Source: Malus domestica
Lineage: Eukaryota; Streptophyta; Magnoliopsida; Rosales; Rosaceae
Direction of reading: 5' to 3'
NCBI RefSeq assembly: GCF_042453785.1
Contig: NC_091671.1
Location: forward strand, 35,479,001-35,543,000
Length of the DNA: 64,000 nucleotides
Positions 26,351 through 38,078 of the stretch are shown here, in pieces (within the stretch, counting starts at the first letter, position 1; each line of letters begins with the position of its first letter). The position numbers and the translations under genes are program-made. The notes beneath the pieces are model-generated. The model saw nothing but the letters and a program-made list of their open reading frames with translations. It ran no database searches and had not been told where the DNA came from.

Positions 26351-28195
26351 GTTGGTGTTAGGGCCCAAAAATTTCACCTATAATTTCAATATTATCTCAT
26401 AACCCAATCATTGCATACATGTCACAAGCCAAGCTTAAATTCATGCATAAAGTGCGAAACGAGGGGTATGTAAGCTTATAATTACATTACACTAATAAAA
26501 TAATGTTATAAAATGAACATTTGTAATATCACACCAAGCCAATACAAATCATGCATATTTGTTGTGCCAAGCAATATAATAATATTAATACGGTGACGTC
26601 ACACCAATCACACGACACCCTTAAGTGGGCCCAGGCCATGTAATGGGGCTTACTAAGTGGATCATGGTGTGGATGGTTACGGAAGTTCGGTGGGCCTACG
26701 TGGAATTAGAATTGTGGAAGATTTTGTGCTGCTTGAGAGCACCAAAAATCCAAGCCCATTATTTTAAGCTCCACGTAGGAAGGCTTGAGAGTGAACAACC
26801 TTATCCTTCCCTTTTTCCCTTACAAACCAAGTAAGACACTTAGGAAACAACTAAAACTCAAAGCTAAGTTGACTAAATCAAGACGATATCACTTTTTGGC
26901 TTAGAATCGCACGCTTCTTTAATGAGCAAAGAGAAGTCCAAGCTCACATAGGAAAACGAGAGAGAAAACAAAAGGGAGCGTCACCAAAGATAGAGTCGTG
27001 TTGTGGGACTTGGTACAGGAAGAAAAGGCACTGGGTAGCGTGTTCAACCTATGCTTCACGAGGCTACCAACCTTATGCAAAGTTATACCAAAGAAGAGCC
27101 CTATAGCTGCAACACTGGAAATGATAAGAAAAGACTCAGCAAAACATGAAGAAGATAAGAAATCAAGGATTCTCCAGCTGGAAATTGGAGGAATCCATGC
27201 ACCTACAAATTAAAAAGGCCAGTACGTTGGAAAACAACAACAACGACAAGGATGAGGATGAAGTAGGACAAGAATGCACCAAGAGCAAGCTACCTCTAAG
27301 TGCTAGAAACCTTAGTTCTTGAGCTTTAAGCTTTTCCTTCATTATGAGCCTTCCCATAAGCTTCCCTAGTCTCTCCAAAAACTACCAAAGCATTAGAAAC
27401 CCTAGATTAGCCATCTTAAAGCCATGCAAGCAAGCACAGACTACCTCTCTCATGCCAAATTACTAATGGCCAATTTCTAACTTCCACGCCACGCTTCATT
27501 TAGGCAAGTTACACTTTATATTTAATTACTCAGTCATTGCTAACTTGGAGTCATTGGTTCATCTAGAATGATTCTTATGATGTGCTAATTCTTTCGAAGT
27601 ATTTCGGGACTTGATGCTGGAAAAGAACCAGAAGAACTGAGTACTTTCACTAAGGTCCAAATCCAACTCGATCAAAAAGGTCCCCAACAGTTGGTAACCA
27701 CACTATCTAACTATTAATTAGACTAGAGTCTAGACACAACAGTTGGTAACCACACTATCTAACTATTAATCAAACTAGAGTCTAGACACTCAAGCAATAT
27801 ATTTACCTTTATCTTCTAGGCACCAAATGCTAATTGTGGGGTCCGTCACAGCCAATCTAGACAATGTCGAGAACCATAAATAGAATAGCAATTTATATTA
27901 ATTTAACACATATGTCATACGGTACCTTGATTTCGTCATCTACATAGAAGCAGATATAAGTGCAGTCTCTCCTTTTAGCTTGCCAAACATTAAATGGCAT
28001 ATGCAGTCGTACAATGCAAGTGCATACGAAATCTGAGGAAGAGAGCAGTCTAGCATGGGAGGAAAGAGCTAGCTTGTCAAGTTAGCAAGGCGTGAATGCT
28101 TGAGAATCCAACTAATGTTTTTCAGATTTTTATCGGATAGTAAACCTTTTTACTCTTTAGAATCAAGGCAGCAGGCAAGTCATCCTTGGCTACCG
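26351..28195. other. Intergenic, no gene recognised
   Basis: Contains a tandem duplication at about 27686-27788 (unit of about 52 bp beginning ACAACAGTTGGTAACCACAC). Short frames lack recognisable domains. The fairly balanced composition at 26900-27400 suggests an old transposon fragment that I cannot classify. Confidence 0.5.
27686..27788. repeat. Tandem duplication of a unit of about 52 bp
   Basis: Two adjacent near-identical copies starting ACAACAGTTGGTAACCACAC and ending in AGAGTCTAGAC. Confidence 0.85.
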
Positions 28196-31100
28196 TATTA
28201 GGAAATAATTGTTGTAGTTATTATAATATTATTGTGATTATGATAATATCTTTTTTATTAAGTCAAACATTAGGAAAATGTTATCATAGTTATTATAATA
28301 TTATAATCATTATAATTTACGTTTTCTAGCATAAGTCAAGTGCCACAAATTGTGGATTACGGCTTACATGCCGTAATAGTGGTTGTGTGCTTGATTGCAA
28401 TATTTGTATATAATACCTAGTATAGAAAGAATTATTCAATTGAAGAAATTCATTCAAAACAATTATACATTTTATTTTCTTTACATGGCATTAGAGCACC
28501 GATCTTGGTTACTCTAGACACTCATCCCACTTCCACTACAAACACAAGCCAACTTTTTTTTTCAGCAAACACAACCGACATGACAGGAAAAGATCAAACA
28601 CCAACAGAAAAAAATTATTTTGCCAATGCAGCCGACAGACATGTTGTTGACCTCCACCATGACCACCATATTTCTCATCATGCTGCCAATATCAATACTG
28701 ACAGAACTACATCCCCTATTTCCAGTTGGCACCCATCTATTTCGTCCAATTCATTGCACGGCCTTTCCAGTGAACAACTACAACAACTTGCTCATATTGT
28801 GTCCATGATAAATTTCAATCGTGCTTCCGGTAATCATAATGTTTATGCAAATGCTCCAAGTCTGTTTTTTGTTTCTGCTATTTCAGTAAATTCTATATTC
28901 ACCAAGCCTTGGATTTTGGATAGCGGAGCTATAGACCACATCACTTCTGATTCCACACTTTTCACTAAAACTAATTCATCGTCTACACCCATAGTCAATC
29001 TACCCACTGGTTCTACCGCCCTAATCACTTCCATTGGCACTATACCATTTAATTTTGACATCACTTTAGATAATGTTTTATGTGTCACATCCTTCCATTT
29101 AAACCTTATGTCTGCTAGCAAAGTCACTGATTCTCTAAATTGTTGTGTCATATTGTTTTCCACCTATTGTGTCTTACAGGACTTGGCTACAGGGAAGATA
29201 ATTGGCTCGGGTAAAAAGCGCGGTGGGCTTTATTACATGTCTCTAGTGCTGTGAACACCAGTTTCTTGCCAAGTATCACATCCCTCCAACTTATGGCACA
29301 TGCATCTTGGTCACCCTTCTCCTTCTCGCCTTAAATTAATCTTTCCTTTATTATCTTCACATAATATTTCTTTTGATAATAATTGTGGTGTTTGTCCCAT
29401 GGCCAAACAAACAAGACTTTATTTTTCCTTAAGTTCAATTTCCACTCATACAGCATTTGATTTGTTACATTGTGATATTTGGGGCCCACGTATTCGGGGG
29501 CTAGATTTTTCCTTACCACTGTGGATGATTTTACTAGATGCACATGGATATTTCTTATGCAATTTAAATTTGAGACATAACACCTTTTGAAAACTTTCAT
29601 TTCCTTTGTCCACACACAGTTTAATGCCAATGTTAAAGCAATCAGGTTGACAATGGATTAGAATTCTTATCCATGAAAGTTTTTTTTCCAAAATAATGGC
29701 ATTGAGTATCAACGCACATGCGTATATACTCCATAACAAAATGGGGTTGTCGAATGTAAACACCGGTACATTCTCACCGTTGCCCATGCCATTCGATTCC
29801 AATTCAACTTACCCTTGTCCTTCTAGGGTGATTGTGTCTTAACATCAGTATATCTCATTAACCGCATAGCATCACCATTACCATCCAACAAATCTCCTTT
29901 TGAGCTTTTGTACAACCGACCACCATCTCTTACTTATTTGCAGGTTTTTGGCTTTCTCTGCTATGCCATTGTTGTCTATCCAACTCAAAATTTTGACATC
30001 CGTGCCAAACGTTGCATAATTATTGGCTACCCTCTTGTTCAAAAAGGTTATACACTCTATGATTTGGACACTCATACATTCCTTATCAGTCAACATGTAA
30101 GATTTCACGAAAACATATTTCCCTTCTCAACACCATCTGCCACTCACTTACAACCTCATGATCGAAGGCCTATCTCATCACATGTCCCCACGTCATTTTC
30201 ATGCTAACCTATACCAACCATGTCACAGACACCAACATGCCATGTGCTTGACACACGATAGCACATGCAATTACCATTCTCACACCCTGCCAACCCACCA
30301 GGCCCACTGCCATTTGCCTCTAGTGACGACCCATTAAGCCTAATCAACCTTTACCCCACTCCTGACCCCCCCACCCCGCCTCAATTTGCTAGCCTCAACC
30401 CCACCCTAGTTACTCCCCAACCTCTTGTGTAATCCACACGCCACCTGCCAAATGTTTGCCATATGCCAATCGACTATCACCCATCAACCTCTTGTGTCTT
30501 CTAACACTGCACCACTTCAGCCATTACCCACTTCTGTTGGCCCACTATCTACTACCAACCCACCTTCTCATGATAACACACCATCTCATGCCAGCCCACC
30601 AACCCATTCTGATCATACAAGCCCACCTACTCCTCATACAACCACACCTACTGCTAATATTGGCCCGACAACATCCCTTCCTTCTTAGCCCACCATGGCA
30701 CCTTCATGCCATTCCACTCGTCCTACACACCCTTTGGCATGGCATAAAGCATCTAACATGGCGCCTCGTCCTTCAAGTCCTACCGAGCTCACTTTCTATA
30801 CTCAAGCTATCCAAGATCCTAATTGGCAACAGGCCATGCACGTCGAATTAGAAGCTCTGCAACAAAATAACACTTGGAGTATGCTTCCCTTGCCTTCTGC
30901 TCATAAATCCATCGGTTGCAAGTGGGTCTACAAAATCAAATAAAAAACTAACGGCACCATTAAGCATTACAAAGCTCGTCTCATTGCCAAGGGCTACACT
31001 CAAATTGAGGGCGTTGACTATGAGGAGAATTTTTCTTTTACCGCCAAACTTATAACCCATGCAATGTCTCCTTCCTCCATGGTAATTTGCATGAAGTTAT

Positions 31101-32565
31101 TTAGATGACGCCTCCTCCTGATCTTCACCGATAGGGGGAGAACACTGTATGTCAGATCAACAAGTCTCTTTATGGACTCAAACAAGCATCCAGAAATTGG
31201 TTTTCTACCTTTTCAACCATTATTCAGAGAACAGGATACCATCAGCCAAAGGTTGATTATTCCCTCTTCACCAAGACACAAGGTACTTCATCCACAGCAG
31301 TGTTTATCTATGTTGATGACATACTTCTCACAGGTAATGATCTGCAAGAGATAAAACACCTCAAAATGTTTTTTTTTCTCAAGCGTTGTTGCATCAAAGA
31401 CCTCAGAGATTTGAAGTATTTCTTGGGCATTGAATTTTCACGTTCCAAGAAAGGTATTTTCATGTCTCAAAGAAAATATGCATTAGACATTCTGCAAGAC
31501 TCGGGGCTTACAGGTGCACGATCGGACAAGTTTCCAATGGAACAGAATCTCAAATTCACCCCCACAGATGGAGCACTTCTCAATGACCCAACTCAGTATC
31601 GAAGATTGGTTGGGAGGTTAATTTATCTCACTGTCACAAAGTCAGATATAGTCTACTTCGTTCGGACACTTAGTCAATTCATGCATCAGCCTCAAAAGCC
31701 ACATTTGGATCCTGCTTTACGAATCCTCAGATACATCAAAGGGACACCTGGTCAAGGCCTACTATTTCCTGCCTTTAAGAATCTTTCCTTGAAAGCCTTC
31801 TATGATTCAGATTAGGGAGGTTTTCGTGCCACAAGGAGATCAGTTACAGGGTATTGCATTTTCCTTGGAAATTTTCTCATCTCATGGAAGTCCAAGAAAC
31901 AAACCAATGTGTCTAGATCATTTGCAAAAGCCGAATATCGAGCTATGACCAATACGTGTATGAAGCTAACTTGGCTACGTTATATATTACAAGATTTAAA
32001 GGTCTCGCAAGTAGCTCCCACACCATTGTATTGTGATAATCAAGCCGCTTTGTACATTACAACAAATCATGTTTTCCACGAACGTACAAAGCACATAGAA
32101 ATCGACTGTCACATAGTTCGCAAAAAACTACAAGTTGGAATGATTAATCCTTCACATGCTCCCACTCGTTTTCAGTTGGCAAATGTATTTACAAAGGCCT
32201 TGGGAAAGGACGAGTTTGTGACACTACGCAACAAGTTGGGAGTTCACAATCTTCACTCTCCAACTTGAGGGGGAGTATTAGGAAATAATTATTGTAGTTA
32301 TTATAATATTATTGTGATTATGATAATATCTTCCTGATTAAGTCAAACATTAGGAAAATGTTATCATAGTTATTATAATATTATAATCATTATAATTTAT
32401 CTTTTCTAGCATAAGTCAAATGCCACAAATTGTGGATCATGGCTTACATGCCGTAATAGTGGTTGCGTGCTTGATTGTAATATTTGTATATAATACCTTG
32501 TATAGAAAGAATTATTCATTTGAAGAAATTCATTCAAAACAATTATACCTTCTATTTTCCTTACA
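28196..32565 (+). mobile_element. Copia-type LTR retrotransposon, both LTRs present, gag deleted
   Basis: The LTRs are 28196-28485 and 32276-32565 (290 bp each), nearly identical. They start TATTAGGAAATAAT and end TTACA. The primer site TGGCATTAGAGCACC follows at 28486-28500, and a polypurine tract GAGGGGGAG ends at 32275. Flanks TACCG (28191-28195) and TACCA (32566-32570) match 4 of 5 as a target duplication. The order of domains (protease, integrase, reverse transcriptase, RNase H) is Copia. The internal region is about 3.8 kb against roughly 4.5 kb for a complete element, and most of gag is missing. Confidence 0.92.
28505..32268 (+). pseudogene. Copia pol remnant (protease, integrase, reverse transcriptase, RNase H)
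   Basis: The protease motif WILDSGAIDHIT is at about 28912-28947. The pre-integrase block HLGHPSPSRLKLIFPLL is at about 29300 and an integrase fragment (FDLLHCDIWGP) at about 29460-29490. The reverse transcriptase start (QAMHVELEALQQNNTWSMLP, GCKWVYKIK) is at 30830-30940, its catalytic FIYVDDILLTGND at 31303-31341, and RNase H with [10 protein letters not shown] and the late [10 protein letters not shown] at 31910-32240. Stops and frameshifts interrupt it repeatedly (for example at 30942 and 31815), so no polyprotein can be made. A Pro/Thr-rich low-complexity stretch (30190-30690) separates integrase from reverse transcriptase. Confidence 0.9.
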
Positions 32566-34472
32566 TACCAAACAAGGCTCCTTCTTTCATGTTTGACATC
32601 TCTTCCATTGAATATGATCATTCTACAATGAGATGTATGCCAATACAGTGATCTGAAGCCTCTATTTATAGCTGATGGGAATACAGTTGTTAGATTCGGA
32701 TTCGCTTGTAGTCAGCTCATACCCACTCCTCAATTTGCCTTAAACATAAGTTCTTTATATTTTTTTTCTTCTTGTTCTTTTTAATAAAGGGAACCAAACT
32801 AGATAATCCACAGGTATGAAACTAGAATACGATCGATATAAATGCCACATCATTGCCCACTGATTTCTCAAAGATTGTCTGGGGCATGTAGCAATGGTAA
32901 TATAGCACTTATCCTTTCAACCTCAGAGCAAGCGTTCTTGGTTTCCTTCCCCCTTGGATCATCAAGACTTCGTTAATATCACGAATGTATGGTAAGTACT
33001 CGAAAGAATTTTTGAAAAGTAGCCCAAATTTGAACTTGATACAGACTTTGTCCCTATTTTGTTGATGATTTTGTAGACTTTTACAATTTAATCTATTTGA
33101 AGGGTTCAAGCACTACTCTGACGGGCCTATTTGAAGGGGTAGCACTAGTCTACGGGCCTTGAGGGGAGTTCGAGGACTGTTTAAATCACCTCTCAAGGAC
33201 TTTGAGTATTACACGAGGTGTCTTGAGTGAAGTAATCACGAATGGCAGGATGGTGATCAAGAAATCAGTTGTTATATGCAAATCCGGCATCGAAGTTCAG
33301 GCATTACATATTTGATTTCTAATGTTCCATATATATGCCCATGACCCGCTATTTCGAAGAACGGTATCACGAGCAAGACTTGGTGCTTTACCCTAGTATA
33401 TAGGTATTTGTGGCCACCAAATTCTATTGTGTACTAGCCCAAATTCCATTGTGTCAAAACAACTTTCTAAGTTTTTGAGGATATTTGGTATTTTATTATT
33501 ATGGTTCATATTAGGATCCCTAGCAAGCCAAGGGTTGTCATACCGAGCATCTCCAATAAAAACTTTAAATTTCGTTAAACTAGTAAGTGATAGTGTTAGA
33601 AAATTATTTTAGCTACTTAATTTAACTTTTTATTTTCGACAACACTCTCAATTTTACAAATGTTGGATATTTTATTATTAACAATTCAAAACCAACCCGC
33701 TCATTTTCTAATACAACCATCCCTCTTCCTTTTCTCCTTGATCAAGGTTCCACCCTTGAGTTTTATTTTTAAAATATTTAGCAAGTGAATAGTTGCTCTT
33801 TAAAATTAAAGAGTGATTGTTCATTTTGATATAATAGAAACTCTTTTACAGCATCTCCCATAGATGAGTTTTTTGAGTTGTCCCCTAGTTAATGCGAATG
33901 TATAAGGAATGAACATTAGAGAAAAGCCATATTGATCTAACTTCCTTAGATTACTTGTCTCTTAGTTTGATAACATTCTTTAGATTACATTATTATTTTG
34001 TAACATAATAGAAATAAAAGTAAATGCCAAATAAACTTTGCCCGTCTAATTTAACATAATAAGTATTCTTAAAATATTTCATCATATAATTGACTTTTTG
34101 AACATGCATCTAACAATTAAAACTAATAATTCAAAACCAAATGCTACTTTCATCATATTAATTACTTGAGATCAATGCTTCAGAATTGTTGATTTGATTA
34201 TTCTTATGTCACTATATCATCCACCAATAGCGACTGTTGATTTGATTTTTTTTCCCCCACAACTGAAAATAATTATTTTAATTGAATTGGTATTTGAAAA
34301 ATATTAAAGAGACTCTCTATGTACTCTCTATCATCTCATAATTTAATATTAATTTACATGACAACATTATAAATTATTATATCAAAACATGAAGTGACAG
34401 AAAATTCATAAAAAAAATCCTAAAAAAAAATAATAAAAATCTGCTTCGAAGAATCTGAATATATCAAATTGA
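32566..34472. other. Intergenic, AT-rich, no gene seen
   Basis: No supported coding region. GAGCATCTCCAATAAAAAC at about 33546 resembles a MITE end, but I found no partner. Confidence 0.55.
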
Positions 34473-35007
34473 GACCATCTCCAACCGAAGAGTACACAGG
34501 GTCAGAGGGCCCAAAATAGCCCGAAAACCGTTTCCAATTGAGCGCTAGGCCAAATGGCTCGTCGGCCCCACGGGACAAAAAAGGGTCAATTGGTTGGCCA
34601 TCTTCAGCCAGCCCGCTGGCTAGCCCAATTTTTTTTTTTTTTTTTTTTGCTCTTTTCCATTTACCCAACCCACTTTAGGGTTTAAAGTTTAGGATTTTTT
34701 TTTTGTCCCAGCCCAATTTTTTTTTTTTAATTTCTAATTTTTCCTACATCATTTCTCACATATTTTTCACCATTCCATATTATTTTACCTTATTTGATTT
34801 CAATTCTTCACATTTCATACTATAGCCCTTTGGCCCTTAATTGGAGATGGTTTTTTGTCACAGAGCTATGTTTGGCCTATGGCCCTCTGACCCCTCAGTT
34901 GGAGATGGTAAGAAATATGGCCCTGCACTATTCATTAAAATATTAATTTCTTGGAAGGCCAGAGGGCTTAAACGAGCCCTATAGCCCTCCTTCGGTTGGA
35001 GATGGTC
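34473..35007. mobile_element. MITE-like element with 20-bp terminal inverted repeats
   Basis: The left end GACCATCTCCAACCGAAG (34473) and right end CTTCGGTTGGAGATGGTC (35007) are exact inverted repeats. They are flanked by the 3-bp duplication TGA (34470-34472, 35008-35010), a size typical of PIF/Harbinger relatives. The 535-bp interior is non-coding, with repeated GGCCC/GCCCT words and internal copies of TTGGAGATGGT. Confidence 0.8.
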
Positions 35008-35089
35008 TGAATGACACTAGCGGCTCTTAGCTTCAAAGCAGTGTCACAGAGCCATAGGCTAAGTCTTTGAGAGGCCTATGTGTCATATG

Positions 35090-35515
35090 AGAGAGGATCC
35101 TCGCCGGATCGTTTTTGTGAGGATCCCGAGGATTCTTCAATCACATATGTATATCATACATCGTGCAGTCAGTTTTTGTCAAGTAATGTTTATATTCAAT
35201 TTTAAATAAAAAAACATTTATAATGATTTCTGATCATACGATGTACAATGAATGGATGTGATTGGATGATTCCCATGATCCTCCAATCACATATGTTCAT
35301 TGTACATCATGCGGCCAGTTTTTGTCAGGTACTGTTTATATTCAATTTTAAATAAAAAAATTTACAATGATTTCTGATCGCACGATGTACAATGAACAAA
35401 TGTGATTAGAGGATCCCCAAGATCCTCACAAAGAGGATCCGGTGAGGATCCTCACAATGAGAATCCGGCGAGGATCCTCACAAAGAGGATCCAGCGAGGA
35501 TCCTCCTGGCCTCCT
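35090..35515. repeat. GGATCC-rich repeat/MITE cluster
   Basis: Contains two tandem copies of a unit of about 190 bp (shared TTTTTGTCA, then GTTTATATTCAATTTTAAAT, ATGATTTCTGATC and GATGTACAATGAA). These are bordered by many copies of GAGGATCC(T/C) and its reverse. A shorter relative lies at 39826-39987 in NCL-A intron 2, so this is a mobile family. Confidence 0.6.
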
Positions 35516-35664
35516 GGGTGTTATATAACGAAAATAACACTAACGTTGGGACCCAAGACAAGTGTCTGCATCTTCTTTGATGTATTTTGCTTTTGTAGTA
35601 TTAGTACAAATTAAGTATGAAAATTACAATATTAGAATCAAACTTGTAGGATTGAATATAATAT

Positions 35665-36897
35665 TTGTTTATATTTAATACAATTATTTTAGGTGCCAAC
35701 AAAAGCTTCATCAAAGGAGTTCAAGCACAATTCTCAAAAGCTTCACACACTCTTGATCAAGACAGTGTGAAGCAAAACCAATTTATGGTGCCAACAAAGC
35801 TTCATCAATGGAGGGCAACTACAATTCTCAAACCTTCGAAGCAAATTCAAGACTGTTCGAAGCAAATTCAATTTATATGGTTCATCCAAACCTTCGACTA
35901 CTACAAACTGTGGCTTGCATCACAATCTCTTGATCAACAGTGTGGAAGTAAAATTTGTATATGTTGTCTCTCCCACATTTTCAAATTTCTAGTTTCCCCA
36001 AAAAAGAAAAGGGAAATTCAACAAAGCTTCATCAATGGAGGACAACTACAAAATCTCAAAAGCTTCACACTATGTTGATCAAGATAATGTGAAGCAAAAT
36101 CAATTCATGGTACCCAACAAAAGCTTCACCCATAAAAGTTTCACCAACAAAAGCTTTAACTCCAAAGCTTCACCAACAAAAGCTTCATCAATAGAGGACA
36201 ACTATAAATTATCAAAAGCTTCACGTTATCTTGATCAAGATAGTGTGAAGCAAAATCAATTCATTGTACCCAATAAAAACTTCACCCACAAAAGTTTCAA
36301 CACAAAAACTTTACTCACAAAAACTTCACCCACAAAAGCTTAACCTACAAAAGCTTGACCCACAAAAGCTTCAGCCTAGTTCAAGAATAAGCATATGGAA
36401 AGTTACTTCTTTAAAAGCAAAAGTATCTCATATCATCTCTTCTCCATTTGCTTCTCCTTATCCTTGGAGCTATTTACGACACAAGGAGAATGAGAACAAT
36501 CAACCGGAAGCCTAAGTCGAACCTCCGATCCAGGTTGCTTGCTTGGAAGTCTGATTGCTTACCTTGTTTGTTACCTCCTTCAGCAAATCTCCTAGCTCGG
36601 CAACTTGGGGGACTCCTACTATAAGGTTTGTATTGCACTTGACCCAACCCGAAACTACAAGTAAGCTTCAAGTGAAATTGATACATTACCTTGTGCATCT
36701 TCATCGGTTAAAGATACCACCCCTGGATTAAGGAAAAATACTTCCAGAGAAGATGTCACATCTACATATGAGACAGATAAGGCAAGTGAAAATGATGCCA
36801 CACTTCGGTACTTATAAGTTTCGTGATTATTCAATGGCTTGGATCTTGCAAGTCCCCAACCGATGAGCTTCCCTCACTCGGGAACTTAGGGGAGCAC
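35665..36897 (+). mobile_element. 3' region of an LTR retrotransposon with tandem repeats
   Basis: Between 35695 and 36370 several imperfect units repeat. Each contains AAAAGCTTCATCAA, then GATCAAGA(T/C)A(G/A)TGTGAAGC, then CAATT(C/T)AT and a string of CAAAAGCTTCACC-like words. This is followed by TTGGGGGACTCCTAC (about 36605) and later CTTAGGGGAGCAC at 36885-36897, which is a polypurine tract directly before the LTR at 36898. Short frames here (KSFTHKSF-type) are products of the repeats. The 5' part of the element is missing from the window. Confidence 0.55.
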
Positions 36898-37412
36898 TGT
36901 TTGTACCATACTTGACCAATCCCGAAACTACTGAGCACCGGTCAACATTATACCGTCAAGGACCCAGAAGAGTTTCCCTCCAACTAGGAGGCCAATCACA
37001 GCGTGACACGTGCCGACATCAGAAGCCAATCATAGCGCGACATGTGTTAACATTAGAAACCAATCACAACACGACACGTGTCAATGTTAGAATAAAACTA
37101 GAAACTCTCTTCTATAAATAGAGATCATTCTCTCACAATATTTCCTAATGTCATTTGTACTAAATCATTCACTAATACTCCCTAAAGGAGAGCTTGAACC
37201 TATGTACTTGTGTAAACCCTTCACAATTAATGAGAACTCTTCTACTCTGTGGAATTAGCCAATCTGGATTAATCACATACATCTTGTGTTTGCTTCCCTG
37301 TCCCTATCCATTTATTTATTTATCCACACAAGTGACCGGAGCAATCTAGCAAAGGTCACAAACTTAACACTTTTTGTTGTACCAAAATCCTCGTTGATTT
37401 TGTGCATCAACA
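36898..37412 (+). repeat. LTR of the truncated element (515 bp)
   Basis: Starts TGTTTGTACCATACTTGACC after a polypurine tract and ends TGCATCAACA. It includes CTCTTCTATAAATAGAGATC (TATA box, about 37107-37126). Three imperfect repeats of ACACGTG…CCAATCACA lie upstream of that box (36985-37085). No second LTR is found upstream. Confidence 0.65.
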
Positions 37413-38078
37413 ATGTCCATGACAATCAAACCTAAGTTGAGAAAAAACCACTCCACTACAAGAGGAAAATAGAATAGTAAAAATAAAAGTATGTATAATA
37501 ACATTGAGGAAAATATTACATGTGGTCTAATATCCTAATAGATAGAATGTTGAGTTTCTACTTATGCGTACACTCGAAACTCTTTATCCTCTAAATTAAT
37601 ATAATAATTTCAAACTCTTCCCCTTCCCTTAATAATAGTAAAATTGAAAAAAAAAATATTGAGGAAAACAGAATAACCAAATCCATGTGCATCAAACATG
37701 ACGGCCAGCAAGGGCCATATGCTATCACAATGACCAGACTATAGTGAAGAGGAAACATTGCGGCCTGTAGTTGAATTTATTATTTTTTATGCTTATTTTT
37801 ATGATAATTGACTGCTTGCGTGTTTCTGATTTGGAATAAAGTCCCCAAAAATATCACCTAATCCACTAAAAAATCAACAATAAAATCATTGACTTTATTA
37901 ATGCACATTGATCTTCCTAATACCTTTCTAAATTCATAACCATGACAATTGACATAAAAATATAAACTCATCAACTTCCATATATAAAAAATAAGAAAGA
38001 AAAAAAAACCGCGTTTTATATTATCGTCTAGCTATAGCTCCCCTTCATTTCAAGCAGACGAAGAAGAGAAGATCATCA
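37413..38078 (+). promoter_or_regulatory. Upstream region of NCL-A
   Basis: AT-rich sequence without a gene. CATATATAAAAAATAAG at about 37978-37994 is a plausible TATA box about 90 bases upstream of the NCL-A ATG at 38079. Confidence 0.4.

Noticed and set aside
35665-36515. Frames of 83-137 codons with KSFTHKSF-like repeats
   Set aside because: They arise from the tandem repeats of a retrotransposon tail; no independent evidence of coding.
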